Source: Nocardia transvalensis NBRC 15921 (GTDB taxonomy: Bacteria; Actinomycetota; Actinomycetes; Mycobacteriales; Mycobacteriaceae). From it: a DNA stretch of 64,000 bases. Below are positions 36,747-46,706 of the stretch, one piece after another. The notes beneath the pieces are model-generated. The model saw only the letters and a list, made by a program, of their open reading frames with translations. It searched no databases and had not been told where the DNA came from. Positions within the stretch are counted from its first letter, which is position 1. Every line of letters begins with the position of its first letter. Position numbers and translations under genes: made by a program. The stretch lies in assembly GCF_000308875.1 (NCBI RefSeq), contig NZ_BAGL01000014.1:1-64000 (forward strand), read 5' to 3'.

Positions 36747-38258
36747 ATGCCTTCAAGACCCACTACGCGCTGGCAGGTGAGCGGTTACCGCTTCCTGGTG
36801 CGGCGGATGGAACATGCCCTGGTCCGCCGGGACGTGCGCATGTTGCACGATCCGATGCGTTCCCAGTCGCGCGCCTACGCGGCGGGTCTGGTCCTGGGCT
36901 TGGTCGCCCTGGCGGGCTGCGGTGTCCTCGCGCTGCTGCGCCCGCAGGGTGCGATCGGGGACAACAAGATCCTCGTCGGCAAGGACACCGGCGCGGTGTA
37001 CGCGGTGATCGACGGCGTCGTCCATCCGGCACTGAACCTCGCCTCGGCGCGGCTGGCGGTCGGCGAACCGGCAAAACCGGTGTCCATCAAGGAAACCGAG
37101 CTCGCGAAGAAGCCGCGCGGCACCCTCATCGGCATCCCGGGCGCGCCCGCCTCGATGAACTTCGACTCCAGCGGCAAGGGCCGCACCTGGACCATCTGTG
37201 ACGAGCTGAAGAACGACGGCAGCCGCGACCTGAGCACGACGGTGCTGGCCGGCGATCCGGCGCTGGGCGCGAAGGCCGGCGTGCTGGGCCACGACAAGGC
37301 GCTGCTGGTACGCGGCCGCGACGACACCTATCTGATCTACGACAACCAGCGCGCCCGGGTCGACATGACCGACCGCTACGTCACCGACGCGCTGAAGATC
37401 CGCGGCATGACGCCGCGCCCGGTCAGCGAGGGCTTCCTCAACGCCATTCCCGAAGTGCTGCCGATCGTTCCGCCGCGGATCGACGATCCGGGCGGCCTGC
37501 CCGTGAACCCGGTCGGTGACCACCGCGTCGGCGACGTGGTGCGGCTCAGCACCGAGGATCAGTACTTCGTGGTGCTGCACGAGGGCCTGCAGCCGGTCTC
37601 GCCGCTGACCGCGGAGATCGTCCGCAACGCCAATCCGACCGCCGCGTCGCGTAGCGCCGAGATCACCCCGCACGACCGCAGCAGCGCGTCGATGACGAAT
37701 ACGCTGCCGGTGTCGAAGTATCCGGATACCGCGCCGACCATCGTGGACCCGAAGGATCAGCCGGTCGGCTGCCTGTCCTGGAAGCCGACGGCGGGCATGG
37801 GGGACAAGGCCGACGGCACCCGGCACGCCGAGCTGTCGGTGCTGACGGGCCACGCGCTGCCGCTGCCGGACAACGCGCAGTCGACGCCGCTGGCCCAGGC
37901 CGACGGTTCGGGCCCGAACGTCGACGCCTTCCACTCCACGCCCGGCTCCGGATTCTTCGTGCAGACCACCGGCATCGAGCCGGACAGCCAGCGCCGCGAC
38001 AGCCAGTTCTTCATCGCCGACACCGGCGTCCGGTACGGCATCAAGGATTCCGCGGCGGCCAAGGCGCTCGGCATGGACAGCGAGAAGGCCAAGCCGGAAC
38101 CGGCCCCCTGGCCGATCGTCGGCCTGCTCGCGGGCGGTCCCGGCCTCGGCCGTCAGGAGGCCATGGTCGCCCACGACGGCGTGGCCCCCGACCCGAATCC
38201 GGCCAAGCAGCTGGTCAAGTCGAAGCAGGATCAGCAGGGCGCCACGGCGCAGAACTGA
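36747..38258 (+). CDS. eccB: Type VII secretion protein EccB (second locus)
   Basis: A 503-residue core protein: cytosolic N-terminus MPSRPTTRWQVSGYRFLVRR, one membrane segment near residues 45-65 (AAGLVLGLVALAGCGVLALL), then a periplasmic domain. It aligns along its length with the first-locus EccB (HALVRRDVRMLHDPMRSQSR is identical). GGGGGAG lies before ATG. As in M. tuberculosis ESX-4, eccB points away from truA and is followed by mycP and eccD on the other strand. Confidence 0.9.
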   Translation: MPSRPTTRWQVSGYRFLVRRMEHALVRRDVRMLHDPMRSQSRAYAAGLVLGLVALAGCGVLALLRPQGAIGDNKILVGKDTGAVYAVIDGVVHPALNLASARLAVGEPAKPVSIKETELAKKPRGTLIGIPGAPASMNFDSSGKGRTWTICDELKNDGSRDLSTTVLAGDPALGAKAGVLGHDKALLVRGRDDTYLIYDNQRARVDMTDRYVTDALKIRGMTPRPVSEGFLNAIPEVLPIVPPRIDDPGGLPVNPVGDHRVGDVVRLSTEDQYFVVLHEGLQPVSPLTAEIVRNANPTAASRSAEITPHDRSSASMTNTLPVSKYPDTAPTIVDPKDQPVGCLSWKPTAGMGDKADGTRHAELSVLTGHALPLPDNAQSTPLAQADGSGPNVDAFHSTPGSGFFVQTTGIEPDSQRRDSQFFIADTGVRYGIKDSAAAKALGMDSEKAKPEPAPWPIVGLLAGGPGLGRQEAMVAHDGVAPDPNPAKQLVKSKQDQQGATAQN

Positions 38259-38307
38259 TCGTCGGCAGTACCGATGAGTCCGCCGCGGACGCGCAGTCGG
38301 TACCGGT

Positions 38308-38841
38308 ATGGAGACGATCAACCTCGCCGAACAGTACGACACGGAGGCGATGAGCTGGTCCGAGGTGCTGGCCCGGCTCGACGCGGGAGTCGAGCAGGAG
38401 CCGGGCGGCGGCGGGCCCGACCGCCACACCTGCTGGCTCACCACCCTCAACCCGGACGGTAGCCCGCACGTGACCGGTATCGGCGCGCTGTGGGTGGACG
38501 GCACCTTCTGGTTCGAGACCGGCATGCGAACGCGCAAGGGCCGCAATATCGCTCGCGATCCACGCTGCGCCGTCAGCCTGGCCGTCCGGGAGTTCGACGT
38601 GGTGGTGGAGGGTTCCGCCGAACTGGTCACCGATCCCGCGACGGTGGCCGATATGGCCGCGCGCTGGGCCGCCGGAGGCTGGCCCGCCCGCGTCGACGAC
38701 ACCGGCCTGGCACTCACAGCCGAATACAGCGCCCAGTCGGCGGGCCGCCCGCCGTGGCACGTCTACCGCGTGAACCCCAGCGCCGCAACGGCTCTCGCCA
38801 CCGTCGAGCCCTTCGGCGCGACCCGCTGGCGCTTCGACTGA
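38308..38841 (+). CDS. Pyridoxamine 5'-phosphate oxidase-like (split beta-barrel) flavoprotein
   Basis: A 177-residue split-barrel protein of the PNPOx/F420-reductase superfamily: HTCWLTTLNPDGSPHVTGIG, ALWVDGTFWFETGMRTRKGRNIARDPRCAVSL and FDVVVEGSAELVTD. It would bind FMN or F420; the substrate is unknown. It lies inside the ESX-4-type locus, between eccB (same strand, 49-base gap) and the convergent mycP, and is not a known T7SS component. A later insertion into the locus is likely. Confidence 0.82.
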   Translation: METINLAEQYDTEAMSWSEVLARLDAGVEQEPGGGGPDRHTCWLTTLNPDGSPHVTGIGALWVDGTFWFETGMRTRKGRNIARDPRCAVSLAVREFDVVVEGSAELVTDPATVADMAARWAAGGWPARVDDTGLALTAEYSAQSAGRPPWHVYRVNPSAATALATVEPFGATRWRFD

Positions 38842-38881
38842 CGCCCGGAGGACAGTGGCGGGGCGAACGCGGAGGTAGGCC

Positions 38882-40303
38882 TCAGTCCTCGCGGACGCCG
38901 AAGCGGCGGCGGATCGGGAACGAGGCGAGGTAGCCGAGTACCAGGAGCAGGCCGATCACGCCGGTGCCGATCAGGGCGACGTTGCGCGCGGTGTTGTCCG
39001 GTGCGGGCGGCGCTTTCGGCACCGCGAGCTGCACGTTCGTCGGCGGGCTGGGGCGCTTGGGCGGCAACTGGTCCGGCACCTCGGCGGTGAGGGCCGCGAC
39101 GGGGTCGACGGCGCCGTATCCGAGGTAGGGGTTCCAGCCCTCGGCCGGGGCGTGCGCGGTGGCCTCGATGCGCTTGATGACGTCGAGGGCGCTGAGTTCG
39201 GGGAATCGCGCCCGGACCAGGGCGGCCACGCCGGAGACGTACGGTGCGGCGAAACTGGTGCCCGCCAGCGGGGACTGCTGTCCCTGCTGCTGCGGGCTCA
39301 CCGTGCCGCTGATGACGCCCTTGCTCCCGGCCTCGGCGAAATGCACGTCGAGCGAGACGATGTTCTCGCCCGGCGCCGCCACCCCGAGCCACGGCCCCGG
39401 CACGGTGAACTTCGACGGCTGCCCGTTCTGATCGATCGATCCGACCGACAGGACGTAATCGTCGTAGCGCGCGGGCGACACCTCCATATCGACCTTGCTC
39501 CACGGATCGGCGGCCGGATCCAGCGGATCCTGAACCGGATTGGTGCCCTTGCACTTGTCGTTGTTGCCCGCGGCGGCCACCACGACGACGTTCTTCTCGA
39601 TCGCCGCGTAGCGCACCGCGGCGCCCAGCTCGGTGTCCTCGACCTTCGACTTGCAGGCCACCTCCGAGACATTGATGACCGAGGCGCCCATATCCGCCGC
39701 CCGGCGTACCGCGGAGGCCAGTGTGCCGGTGGTGCCGTAGCCCTCCGGCATGGCGTCCGGCGCCTGGTCCTTGGACTTGCCCTTCTCCTGGTACTGCGAG
39801 CTGAGCTGGCGGATGGTGAGGATCTGCGCCTCCGGCGCCACGCCCGAGAAGCCCTGGCCCGGTTCCTCGCTGGCCCCGATGATTCCGGCCACGACCGTGC
39901 CGTGCGAGTCGCAATCCTCCGTGCCGTCGGTGGTGCTGACGTAGTCGCCGCCGGCGATGAGCCCGGGCAGCCGCGGATGCCGCGCCACGCCGGTGTCGAT
40001 GACGGCGACCAGCTGTCCCGCGCCCTTCGAGAACTGCCAGGCGTGCGGAAGATCCAGTGCGCGTTGCGGAGTCGGGATGGTCGGCCCGTCGCCGCCCCAC
40101 GCGGTGCCGATCGGGCAGACGGAGTTGGAGCCGCGTTCGGTCGCGCCCGGTGGCGCCGCGTTACCCGCCGGCGGCGCCGCGCCCGGCGGCACCACGGGCT
40201 TCTCCGCGAATGCCGATCCCGCCCCGATCGATACGCTCGATCCCAGTACCGCCGTCGCGACGACGGTACGAATCACGCTGTGCCCGAACATCTTCGGTCC
40301 CAT
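38882..40303 (-). CDS. mycP: Mycosin (subtilisin-like) protease MycP (second locus)
   Basis: A 473-residue protease with a signal peptide (residues 1-~34), a short Pro-rich propeptide-like stretch, catalytic Asp in VAVIDTGVARHPRL (~101), His in DSHGTVVAG (~134), Ser in GTSFAAPYVSG (~349), and a C-terminal membrane helix (VALIGTGVIGLLLVLGYLA). ATG at 40303 follows the eccD stop by five bases; ATG at 40291 is an alternative. Homologous to the first-locus mycosin, including DKNVVVVAAAGN-type sequences. The long frame upstream is an eccD shadow. Confidence 0.9.
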   Translation of the reverse strand: MGPKMFGHSVIRTVVATAVLGSSVSIGAGSAFAEKPVVPPGAAPPAGNAAPPGATERGSNSVCPIGTAWGGDGPTIPTPQRALDLPHAWQFSKGAGQLVAVIDTGVARHPRLPGLIAGGDYVSTTDGTEDCDSHGTVVAGIIGASEEPGQGFSGVAPEAQILTIRQLSSQYQEKGKSKDQAPDAMPEGYGTTGTLASAVRRAADMGASVINVSEVACKSKVEDTELGAAVRYAAIEKNVVVVAAAGNNDKCKGTNPVQDPLDPAADPWSKVDMEVSPARYDDYVLSVGSIDQNGQPSKFTVPGPWLGVAAPGENIVSLDVHFAEAGSKGVISGTVSPQQQGQQSPLAGTSFAAPYVSGVAALVRARFPELSALDVIKRIEATAHAPAEGWNPYLGYGAVDPVAALTAEVPDQLPPKRPSPPTNVQLAVPKAPPAPDNTARNVALIGTGVIGLLLVLGYLASFPIRRRFGVRED

Positions 40304-40308
40304 CGCGG

Positions 40309-41775
40309 TCAGAGCGAGCGGATCAGCGAGTACAGCTCCGCGACCCAGAACACCAGTGGCAGCACCGCGGCCACAAAGGCGTACTCCAGGAGTTCCACGG
40401 CGCGGCGCATGGGCGGCGTGGCGGACTGGTTGGGCACGATGAGGCCCAGGATCAGCGCGCCGATCAGCATCACCATCGCGGCCCCGAAGACGGCCAGCGG
40501 CTGGTCCATCTTCAGCGCGGCGGCCACCATCATGGACAGCAGGATCACCGCACCGCCGGAGATCAGCACCACGGCCTGCTCGGCCCCGGCATAGGTGCGG
40601 CTGCGGAACATCAGCACCACCGAACTCACCAGTGCCAGAGCGACTCCCGGCCAGAACGGGTTGTCGGCGGTCGGGTCCGTCCCGGCCAGCGCGCCGACCA
40701 CGGTCACCACGGTGGTCGCGGCGACCAGGCCGGCCAGATACATCCGCGCGCGTTCGGACTTCGCGCGCAGGACGTCCATGCTGGGCAGCGCGCGGTGGTC
40801 GTCGGGATCTTCCTCGGTGGGGTCGATCGGCGTGCCGGGCGAGGGCACCGGCGGCAGCGGCAGCTTGGCAAGCAGCATCGACACCCGTGGCGACAGCGAC
40901 AGGGTGCCCAGGGCGAGCGCCGCGGCGACCGCGCCGATGGCCTTGACCGGCTGCGAGGTCAGCAGCCCGACCAGGGCCGCGGGAACGGCGAAGACCGCCA
41001 GCGTGGTCGCGCCGATGAACAGCGCCAGCCCGACCCCGCTGACCCGCCAGGTCAGCACCGCGGTCGCGCCGACGAGGACCGATCCGAGCAGGAAATTCGC
41101 CCAGCCGTAGTGGTCGGGTACCAGCAGCATGCCCGCGGTGAATGCGGCCGGCAGCGCGCAGCCGCCGAGGATCAATGCCGTCGGCCGGTCGCCGTACATG
41201 CGGCTGAGCACGGTCGCGGCGACGACCAGCAGGATGGCGATGAAGGCGGCGATGGACCCGGTGACGTAGCCGGACAACGCATCCGGCGCCGCGAGCAGTC
41301 CGGCGCAGCCGACCAGCATGGTCAGCACCGCGATCACGGAGCCGGTGATCCGCGCGACCGCCGGTGACCAGGCACGGAAGTGGTCGGCGTCGGCGATCGC
41401 GACGTTGTACATGATGTCGTCGAACAGCGGTGTCGGCGCGACGTGGTCGGCGCTCTCCAGCATCAGCAGCTCGCCGTCGCGCACGCCTTGCTCGCCGAGG
41501 CTCAGCGAATTGGAGAACGGCGGCTGGCCGACGCGCGCCAGCACCCATTCGGCGGGCTGGAATTGTTCACCGGAATTGTCGAAATCGTTGTGGCGGCTGT
41601 GTTGTGCCACCATATCGACGACGCTGGGAATGACCAGGGCGACCGGTACGTCGACGGGAATGGCCATATCCACTTGGGTATGCTTGGCCAGGATGGTTAC
41701 TCGGGCCAGATCGGGTGCCCGGACGATCCCGCGGCTCGAATCTTCCTCGACATGTTCCAGTCGCGCGTGCGTCAC
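40309..41775 (-). CDS. eccD: T7SS membrane channel protein EccD (second locus)
   Basis: A 488-residue protein: an N-terminal ubiquitin-like domain (ARVTILAKHTQVDMAIPVDV, residues ~24-105) then about eleven membrane segments ending at a C-terminal VLPLVFWVAELYSLIRSL. It is paired with mycP as in the first locus and in ESX-4. It is divergent from eccC with a 158-base spacer, so the promoters for eccD-mycP and for eccC lie back to back. Confidence 0.9.
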   Translation of the reverse strand: MTHARLEHVEEDSSRGIVRAPDLARVTILAKHTQVDMAIPVDVPVALVIPSVVDMVAQHSRHNDFDNSGEQFQPAEWVLARVGQPPFSNSLSLGEQGVRDGELLMLESADHVAPTPLFDDIMYNVAIADADHFRAWSPAVARITGSVIAVLTMLVGCAGLLAAPDALSGYVTGSIAAFIAILLVVAATVLSRMYGDRPTALILGGCALPAAFTAGMLLVPDHYGWANFLLGSVLVGATAVLTWRVSGVGLALFIGATTLAVFAVPAALVGLLTSQPVKAIGAVAAALALGTLSLSPRVSMLLAKLPLPPVPSPGTPIDPTEEDPDDHRALPSMDVLRAKSERARMYLAGLVAATTVVTVVGALAGTDPTADNPFWPGVALALVSSVVLMFRSRTYAGAEQAVVLISGGAVILLSMMVAAALKMDQPLAVFGAAMVMLIGALILGLIVPNQSATPPMRRAVELLEYAFVAAVLPLVFWVAELYSLIRSL

Positions 41776-41933
41776 GCTTCCCCCAACTCCGTCTCTACCT
41801 CGGGTTTCCGCATCCTCCCCGGTTTGCGGTCGCGCGGCCGGCCCGTGCAGAATGCCCTCGAACTGTACGTCATGTCGGCAGTGCCCTCTACACTGAGGCC
41901 GCTAGCACTGCCGCGAAGGGGGATCTTCCGTCG

Positions 41934-44900
41934 ATGAGCACAGTCCGGTTCCAACGCCGTCAACGCCGGGAGGTTCCGCGGTCTCCGGGGGGCGAGGTCA
42001 CGCTGCAGCCGCCGCCGGAGATCCCACGCGCGGTACCGGGCAGCCTGCTCCAGAAACTCATGCCCGTCGTGATGATCGTCGGCATGGTGGGGATGATGGC
42101 CCTGCTGTTCACGCAGGGCGGGGGCATCGCCTCCAACCCGATGAGCATGATGTTCCCGATGATGATGGTCTTCTCGATGGTCGGCATGTTCGCCGGCCAG
42201 GGCGGGAAGGGCCAGAAGGCGGCCGAGGCCAACGAGGACCGCAAGGACTACCTGCGCTATCTCGACCAGGTCCGCAACGATGTCGACGACACCGCCCAGC
42301 AGCAGCGCGAGGCCGTGGAGTGGAGCCATCCGGAGCCCGCGCTGATCTGGATGCTCGCCGGCACCAGCCGCATGTGGGAGCGCCGCCCGGGTGACAAGGA
42401 CTTCTGCCACGCGCGCATCGGCCTGGGCGGGCAGCGCCTGGCGACGCGCCTGGTCTCCCCGGAGACCGGCCCGGTCGAGGAGTTGGAGCCGATCGCCGCG
42501 GTCTCGCTGCGCCGGTTCGTGCGCACCCACTCCACCGTCCCCGACCTGCCCACCGCCATCGCGGTGAAGGGCTTCGCCACCATCCAGCTGAACGGCGACC
42601 GCGCCGAGGCCCGGGACATGACGCGCGCGATGTTGTTGCAGCTGTGCATGTTCCAGGCGCCGGACCAGGTCCTGCTCGCGGTGGTGTGCGGCGCCGACAC
42701 GGTGCGCGAGTGGGAGTGGACCAAATGGCTCCCGCACACCCAGCATCCGGAATCGCAGGACGGCGTCGGCACCGAGCGCATGGTCTTCGGCTCGATCCGG
42801 GAGATGGCGCAGGGGCTGAGCCCGTTGCTGCACAACCGGGTTCGGTACTCGCGCAACCAGCCCGCCAACCAGAACCTGGTGCATATCGTCATCGTGGTCG
42901 ACGGCGGCCTGCTCGAGGCCGAGGAGGACAGCCTGCGGGAGTCCGGCTTCGAGGGCGTCACGATCATCGACCTCTGCAATTACGCTCCGCGCCTTGCGGT
43001 GTCGCGCGGCATCCAGATGGTCGTGGAGAACGGCGAGTGCGTCGGCCGCGGCGCCACCGGCAATATGGAGCGCTTCGCGCTGATCGACCGCATCAGCGCC
43101 CGGCAGGCCGAGCAGGTGGCGCGCCGCCTGGCCCCGTTCCGGGTCGCGGTGCAGCGCGGCGCCGAGACGGTCGCCGAGGAGAGCAGCGAGGTCATCTCCT
43201 CCTGGTCGCAGCTGGTGGGCCTCGGCGATATCGGCACCTTCAACCCGCAGCACGCCTGGAAGCCCCGCTACGGCCGCGAGCGCCTGCGCGTCCCGTTCGG
43301 CGTCGGCGCCGACGGCCTGCCGGTGTACCTCGACATCAAGGAGGCCGCCGAGAACGGCATGGGCCCGCACGGCCTGTGCATCGGCGCCACCGGTTCCGGT
43401 AAATCGGAATTCCTTCGCACACTGGTGCTTTCGCAGCTGGCGACGCATTCGCCCGACCAGCTGAACCTGGTCCTGGTCGACTTCAAGGGCGGCGCGACCT
43501 TCCTCGGTCTGGAGGGTGTCCCGCACGTCGCGGCGGTCATCACCAACCTGGAGGAGGAGGCCGACCTCGTCGGCCGTATGAAGGACGCCCTGGCCGGTGA
43601 GATGAACCGCCGCCAGGAGGTGTTGCGCGCGGCCGGCAACTTCGCCAACGTCGGCGAGTACGAGAAGGCCCGCGCCGCCGGCGCCGACCTGGACCCGCTG
43701 CCCGCGCTGTTCGTGGTGCTCGACGAGTTCTCCGAACTCCTCACCCAGCACCCGGATTTCGCGGAACTGTTCGTCATGATCGGCCGCCTCGGCCGCTCGC
43801 TGCACGTGCACCTGCTGCTGGCCTCGCAGCGCCTGGAAGAGGGCAAGCTCAAGGGCCTCGAATCGCACCTGTCCTACCGCATCGGCCTGAAGACCTTCTC
43901 CGCCAACGAGTCTCGCCAGGTCCTGGGGGTCCCCGACGCCTACAACCTGCCGAACAGCCCGGGTGGCGGCTACCTGAAATCCGGCGACGGCGAGATCCGG
44001 CGCTTCCAGGCCTCGTATGTGTCCGGAACGTACGTCGGCGGCGGCGCGCAGCGCGAGGTCACCCAGGCCGGTATCGCGGGCGGCGAGATCGATATCAACG
44101 CCCGGCTGTTCACCGCCGGCCACGTGGATTTCCGCAACAGCGACCGCATTCCGCTCCCGCCGGAGCCGACCATGGCCGAGGAGTCCAAGGACGAGGCCGC
44201 CGAGAAGATGTCCAACCTCGACATGCTGGTCTCCCGCATTCGCGGTCACGGCCGTCAGGCGCACGAGATCTGGCTGCCGCCGCTCGAGGAGGCCCCGACG
44301 CTGGATCAGCTGCTGCCGCGGTCGATCCTCACCGGCGAGTACAACGCGGCCGCCTCGCTGCGGGCGCCCATCGGCATCGTCGACCGCCCGTACGACCAGC
44401 GCCGCGACCCGCTGATCGTCGACCTGTCCGGCGCGCGCGGCAATGTCGCCATCGTCGGTGGCCCGCAGTCCGGTAAGTCGACGGCGCTGCGCTCGCTCAT
44501 CATGGCGATGGCGCTGACCCACACCGCGGAGCAGGTGCAGTTCTACTGCCTCGATTTCGGTGGCGGCACCCTGGCCGGCCTCGAGGGCCTGCCGCACGTC
44601 GGTTCGGTGTCGGGCCGCCTGGACGTGGACAAGGTGCGCCGCACCCTCTCCGAGGTCACCACGATCGTCCGGCAGCGCGAGCTGCGCTTCCGCCAGCTGG
44701 GCGTCGAGTCCATGGCGGAGTTCCGGCGGCTGCGCGCCACCGAGCCGTCGTCCAGCCCCGCCGCGGCCGGTGTCCACGAGGACCCCTTCGGCGACGTATT
44801 CCTGGTGATCGACGGCTTCATGTCCATCCGCCAGGACTTCGACGTCCTCGAGCAACAGATCAACAACCTTGCCGCACAGGGCCTCTCGTACGGCGTGCAC

Positions 44901-45971
44901 ATCGTGATCGCGCTGAACCGCTGGGCCGAGGCCCGCCCGGCCCTCAAGGACCAGATCGGCACCCGCATCGAACTGCGCCTCGGCGACCCGATGGACTCCG
45001 ACCTGGGCCGCCGCGTCGCCGCCCTGGTGCCCCAGGGCCGCCCGGGCCGCGGTATGACCCCCGACGCCCTCCACATGCTCACCGCCCTGCCCCGCGTCGA
45101 CGGCGATTCCAACCCCGAAACGCTCGGCACGGGCGTGGCCGACGCCGTCGCCCGCCTGGCCCAGCAGACCCCGGGCCGCCCGGCCCCCACGGTCCGCATG
45201 CTGCCCGACACCTTCAGCCGCGACGATCTGCTGCAGCACCTCGGCGGCTGGCCGAACGGCCTGGATACGCGGGGTCCCAACCTGCAGATCCCGATCGGGC
45301 TCAACGAATCCGAGCTCGCGCCGGTGTATCTCAACATGAACGAGCAGCCGCACTTCCTGGTGTTCGGCGATACCGAATGCGGCAAGACGAACCTCATGCG
45401 GAGCGTGATCCGCGGAATCGTCGACTCCAACACCCCGGCGCAGGCCAAGCTGATCATCGCCGACTATCGCCGCACCTTGCTGGGCGTCGTCGACAGCATG
45501 CACCTCGCGGGGTACGCGCCGTTGCAGGAGCGGCTCGAGCAGATGATGGCCGAGCTGGTCGGAATTCTTCGCCAGCGCATGCCCGGTCCGGACGTTACCC
45601 AGGAGCAATTGCGGCAGCGGTCGTGGTGGACCGGTCCGGAAATCTATGTCGTCGTGGACGACTACGACTTGGTCGTCACCTCGAGCGGTAATCCGCTGGG
45701 CGTGCTCACCGAATACCTGGCCCACGCCAAGGACATCGGATTCCACCTGATCATCGCCCGCCGCTCCGGCGGCGCCTCGCGCGCGATGTACGAGCCGCTG
45801 ATCTCCCGCATGAAGGATGTCGGCACAACGGGCCTGATCATGAGCGGTAACCGCGACGAGGGCATGCTGCTCGGCAATATCCGGCCGAGCGAGATGCCGC
45901 CCGGCCGTGGCACCATGATCACGCGGTCGGGGGCCGCGCTGGTCCAAACCGCATGGAGCGCGGCGCCATGA
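41934..45971 (+). CDS. eccC: T7SS FtsK/SpoIIIE ATPase EccC (second locus)
   Basis: A 1345-residue motor with two Met-rich N-terminal membrane segments (~35-85) and three ATPase domains with intact Walker A: GATGSGKS (~483), GGPQSGKS (~841) and GDTECGKT (~1144). It is homologous to the first-locus EccC throughout. ATG at 41934 has AAGGGGGA upstream and matches the first-locus N-terminus (RRxxRREVPRSPGGEV-like start); the frame remains open further upstream but overlaps eccD. The Esx genes it would export start 353 bases downstream. Confidence 0.93.
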   Translation: MSTVRFQRRQRREVPRSPGGEVTLQPPPEIPRAVPGSLLQKLMPVVMIVGMVGMMALLFTQGGGIASNPMSMMFPMMMVFSMVGMFAGQGGKGQKAAEANEDRKDYLRYLDQVRNDVDDTAQQQREAVEWSHPEPALIWMLAGTSRMWERRPGDKDFCHARIGLGGQRLATRLVSPETGPVEELEPIAAVSLRRFVRTHSTVPDLPTAIAVKGFATIQLNGDRAEARDMTRAMLLQLCMFQAPDQVLLAVVCGADTVREWEWTKWLPHTQHPESQDGVGTERMVFGSIREMAQGLSPLLHNRVRYSRNQPANQNLVHIVIVVDGGLLEAEEDSLRESGFEGVTIIDLCNYAPRLAVSRGIQMVVENGECVGRGATGNMERFALIDRISARQAEQVARRLAPFRVAVQRGAETVAEESSEVISSWSQLVGLGDIGTFNPQHAWKPRYGRERLRVPFGVGADGLPVYLDIKEAAENGMGPHGLCIGATGSGKSEFLRTLVLSQLATHSPDQLNLVLVDFKGGATFLGLEGVPHVAAVITNLEEEADLVGRMKDALAGEMNRRQEVLRAAGNFANVGEYEKARAAGADLDPLPALFVVLDEFSELLTQHPDFAELFVMIGRLGRSLHVHLLLASQRLEEGKLKGLESHLSYRIGLKTFSANESRQVLGVPDAYNLPNSPGGGYLKSGDGEIRRFQASYVSGTYVGGGAQREVTQAGIAGGEIDINARLFTAGHVDFRNSDRIPLPPEPTMAEESKDEAAEKMSNLDMLVSRIRGHGRQAHEIWLPPLEEAPTLDQLLPRSILTGEYNAAASLRAPIGIVDRPYDQRRDPLIVDLSGARGNVAIVGGPQSGKSTALRSLIMAMALTHTAEQVQFYCLDFGGGTLAGLEGLPHVGSVSGRLDVDKVRRTLSEVTTIVRQRELRFRQLGVESMAEFRRLRATEPSSSPAAAGVHEDPFGDVFLVIDGFMSIRQDFDVLEQQINNLAAQGLSYGVHIVIALNRWAEARPALKDQIGTRIELRLGDPMDSDLGRRVAALVPQGRPGRGMTPDALHMLTALPRVDGDSNPETLGTGVADAVARLAQQTPGRPAPTVRMLPDTFSRDDLLQHLGGWPNGLDTRGPNLQIPIGLNESELAPVYLNMNEQPHFLVFGDTECGKTNLMRSVIRGIVDSNTPAQAKLIIADYRRTLLGVVDSMHLAGYAPLQERLEQMMAELVGILRQRMPGPDVTQEQLRQRSWWTGPEIYVVVDDYDLVVTSSGNPLGVLTEYLAHAKDIGFHLIIARRSGGASRAMYEPLISRMKDVGTTGLIMSGNRDEGMLLGNIRPSEMPPGRGTMITRSGAALVQTAWSAAP

Positions 45972-46324
45972 CCGGGGCGGTACACTGTGAAACCTCGTTC
46001 CGGGCCGAGTTCGCTTGTGCGCCAGGGGACGGTACGAGGAGCCGCGGCTGTACCGAACGTGCTGTTCGAAGGCCTTACGTAGCTGCGAACTTCGGTGGTA
46101 CCTTAGCGCCGACGAGGTTCGCGGGCGAGCGTGCAGTGTCGGTGAGAAGGGGGAGGTGGGATACCAGCGAATCTGCATATGCCCGGGTCGTACGGTCGAT
46201 TGCCGTGCCTACCCACAAGCAGGGGGCCGACATGGAACCGGTGACGCCACTCGTGCGTCCAAACAGATTGAAGGACCATCACAGTCACTGCGCACCGTGG
46301 TGACCGACTGAAGGAGCTACCCAG
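45972..46324 (+). other. 353-bp spacer between eccC and the Esx pair
   Basis: No credible gene is present; the small open frames here are not protein-like. It is less GC-rich than its surroundings. TACACT at 45981-45986 resembles a -10 element. AAGGAGCTACCC at its end is the ribosome site of the first Esx gene. It probably carries a promoter and a long leader that lets the substrates be made separately from the secretion machine. Confidence 0.4.
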
Positions 46325-46669
46325 ATGGGGTTGTCAGCCGATCATGCTGCATTCGTCCGGTTCAAGGACACGATGCAGACGAAGCATGACGAGATCAGCA
46401 GGTTGGTGACTGGCGCTGAGTCCAGCGCGAGCACACTGGACGGCCCGGCATTCAAAGGTGGGGCCGGCCAGATGTTCAAGCAGACATTCCAGGAGTTTCT
46501 CCGCGCCGCCAACGCGATGAACGAAACGCTGATGAGCAATGCCACCAACCTGGAGCAGGTCACCAAGCAGTTCGGCAGCACCGAAGAAGATCAGATCTCC
46601 CAGTTGAAGGCTGTGAACGGCTCGCTGCCCGGCGGCGCGCCTGCTCCCAGCCTCAACATGGGCACCTAA
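46325..46669 (+). CDS. WXG100-like (Esx) protein lacking WxG
   Basis: A 114-residue helical protein in the place of esxU/esxT. At the predicted turn the sequence is GPAFKGGAGQMF, so FKG stands where WxG is expected. Helices before (KHDEISRLVTGAESSAS) and after (TFQEFLRAANAMNETLM) fit the fold. A flexible Pro/Gly-rich tail ends it. GAAGGAG precedes the ATG. The following gene, 37 bases on, encodes a WQG-bearing partner. Confidence 0.78.
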   Translation: MGLSADHAAFVRFKDTMQTKHDEISRLVTGAESSASTLDGPAFKGGAGQMFKQTFQEFLRAANAMNETLMSNATNLEQVTKQFGSTEEDQISQLKAVNGSLPGGAPAPSLNMGT

Positions 46670-46706
46670 TTCTGATCCGAATCCAACAATACTTCTGGAG
46701 TAAACA

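Noticed and set aside
41772..46178. A 1468-residue open frame opposite eccC (second locus)
   Set aside because: It is the antisense shadow of a high-GC gene; composition is His/Arg/Gln/Ala-rich without domains, while the plus strand encodes a clear EccC.
45953..46303. A 116-residue open frame in the eccC-esx spacer
   Set aside because: It overlaps the end of eccC, has no ribosome site and no resemblance to a protein family; the spacer is better read as a leader.
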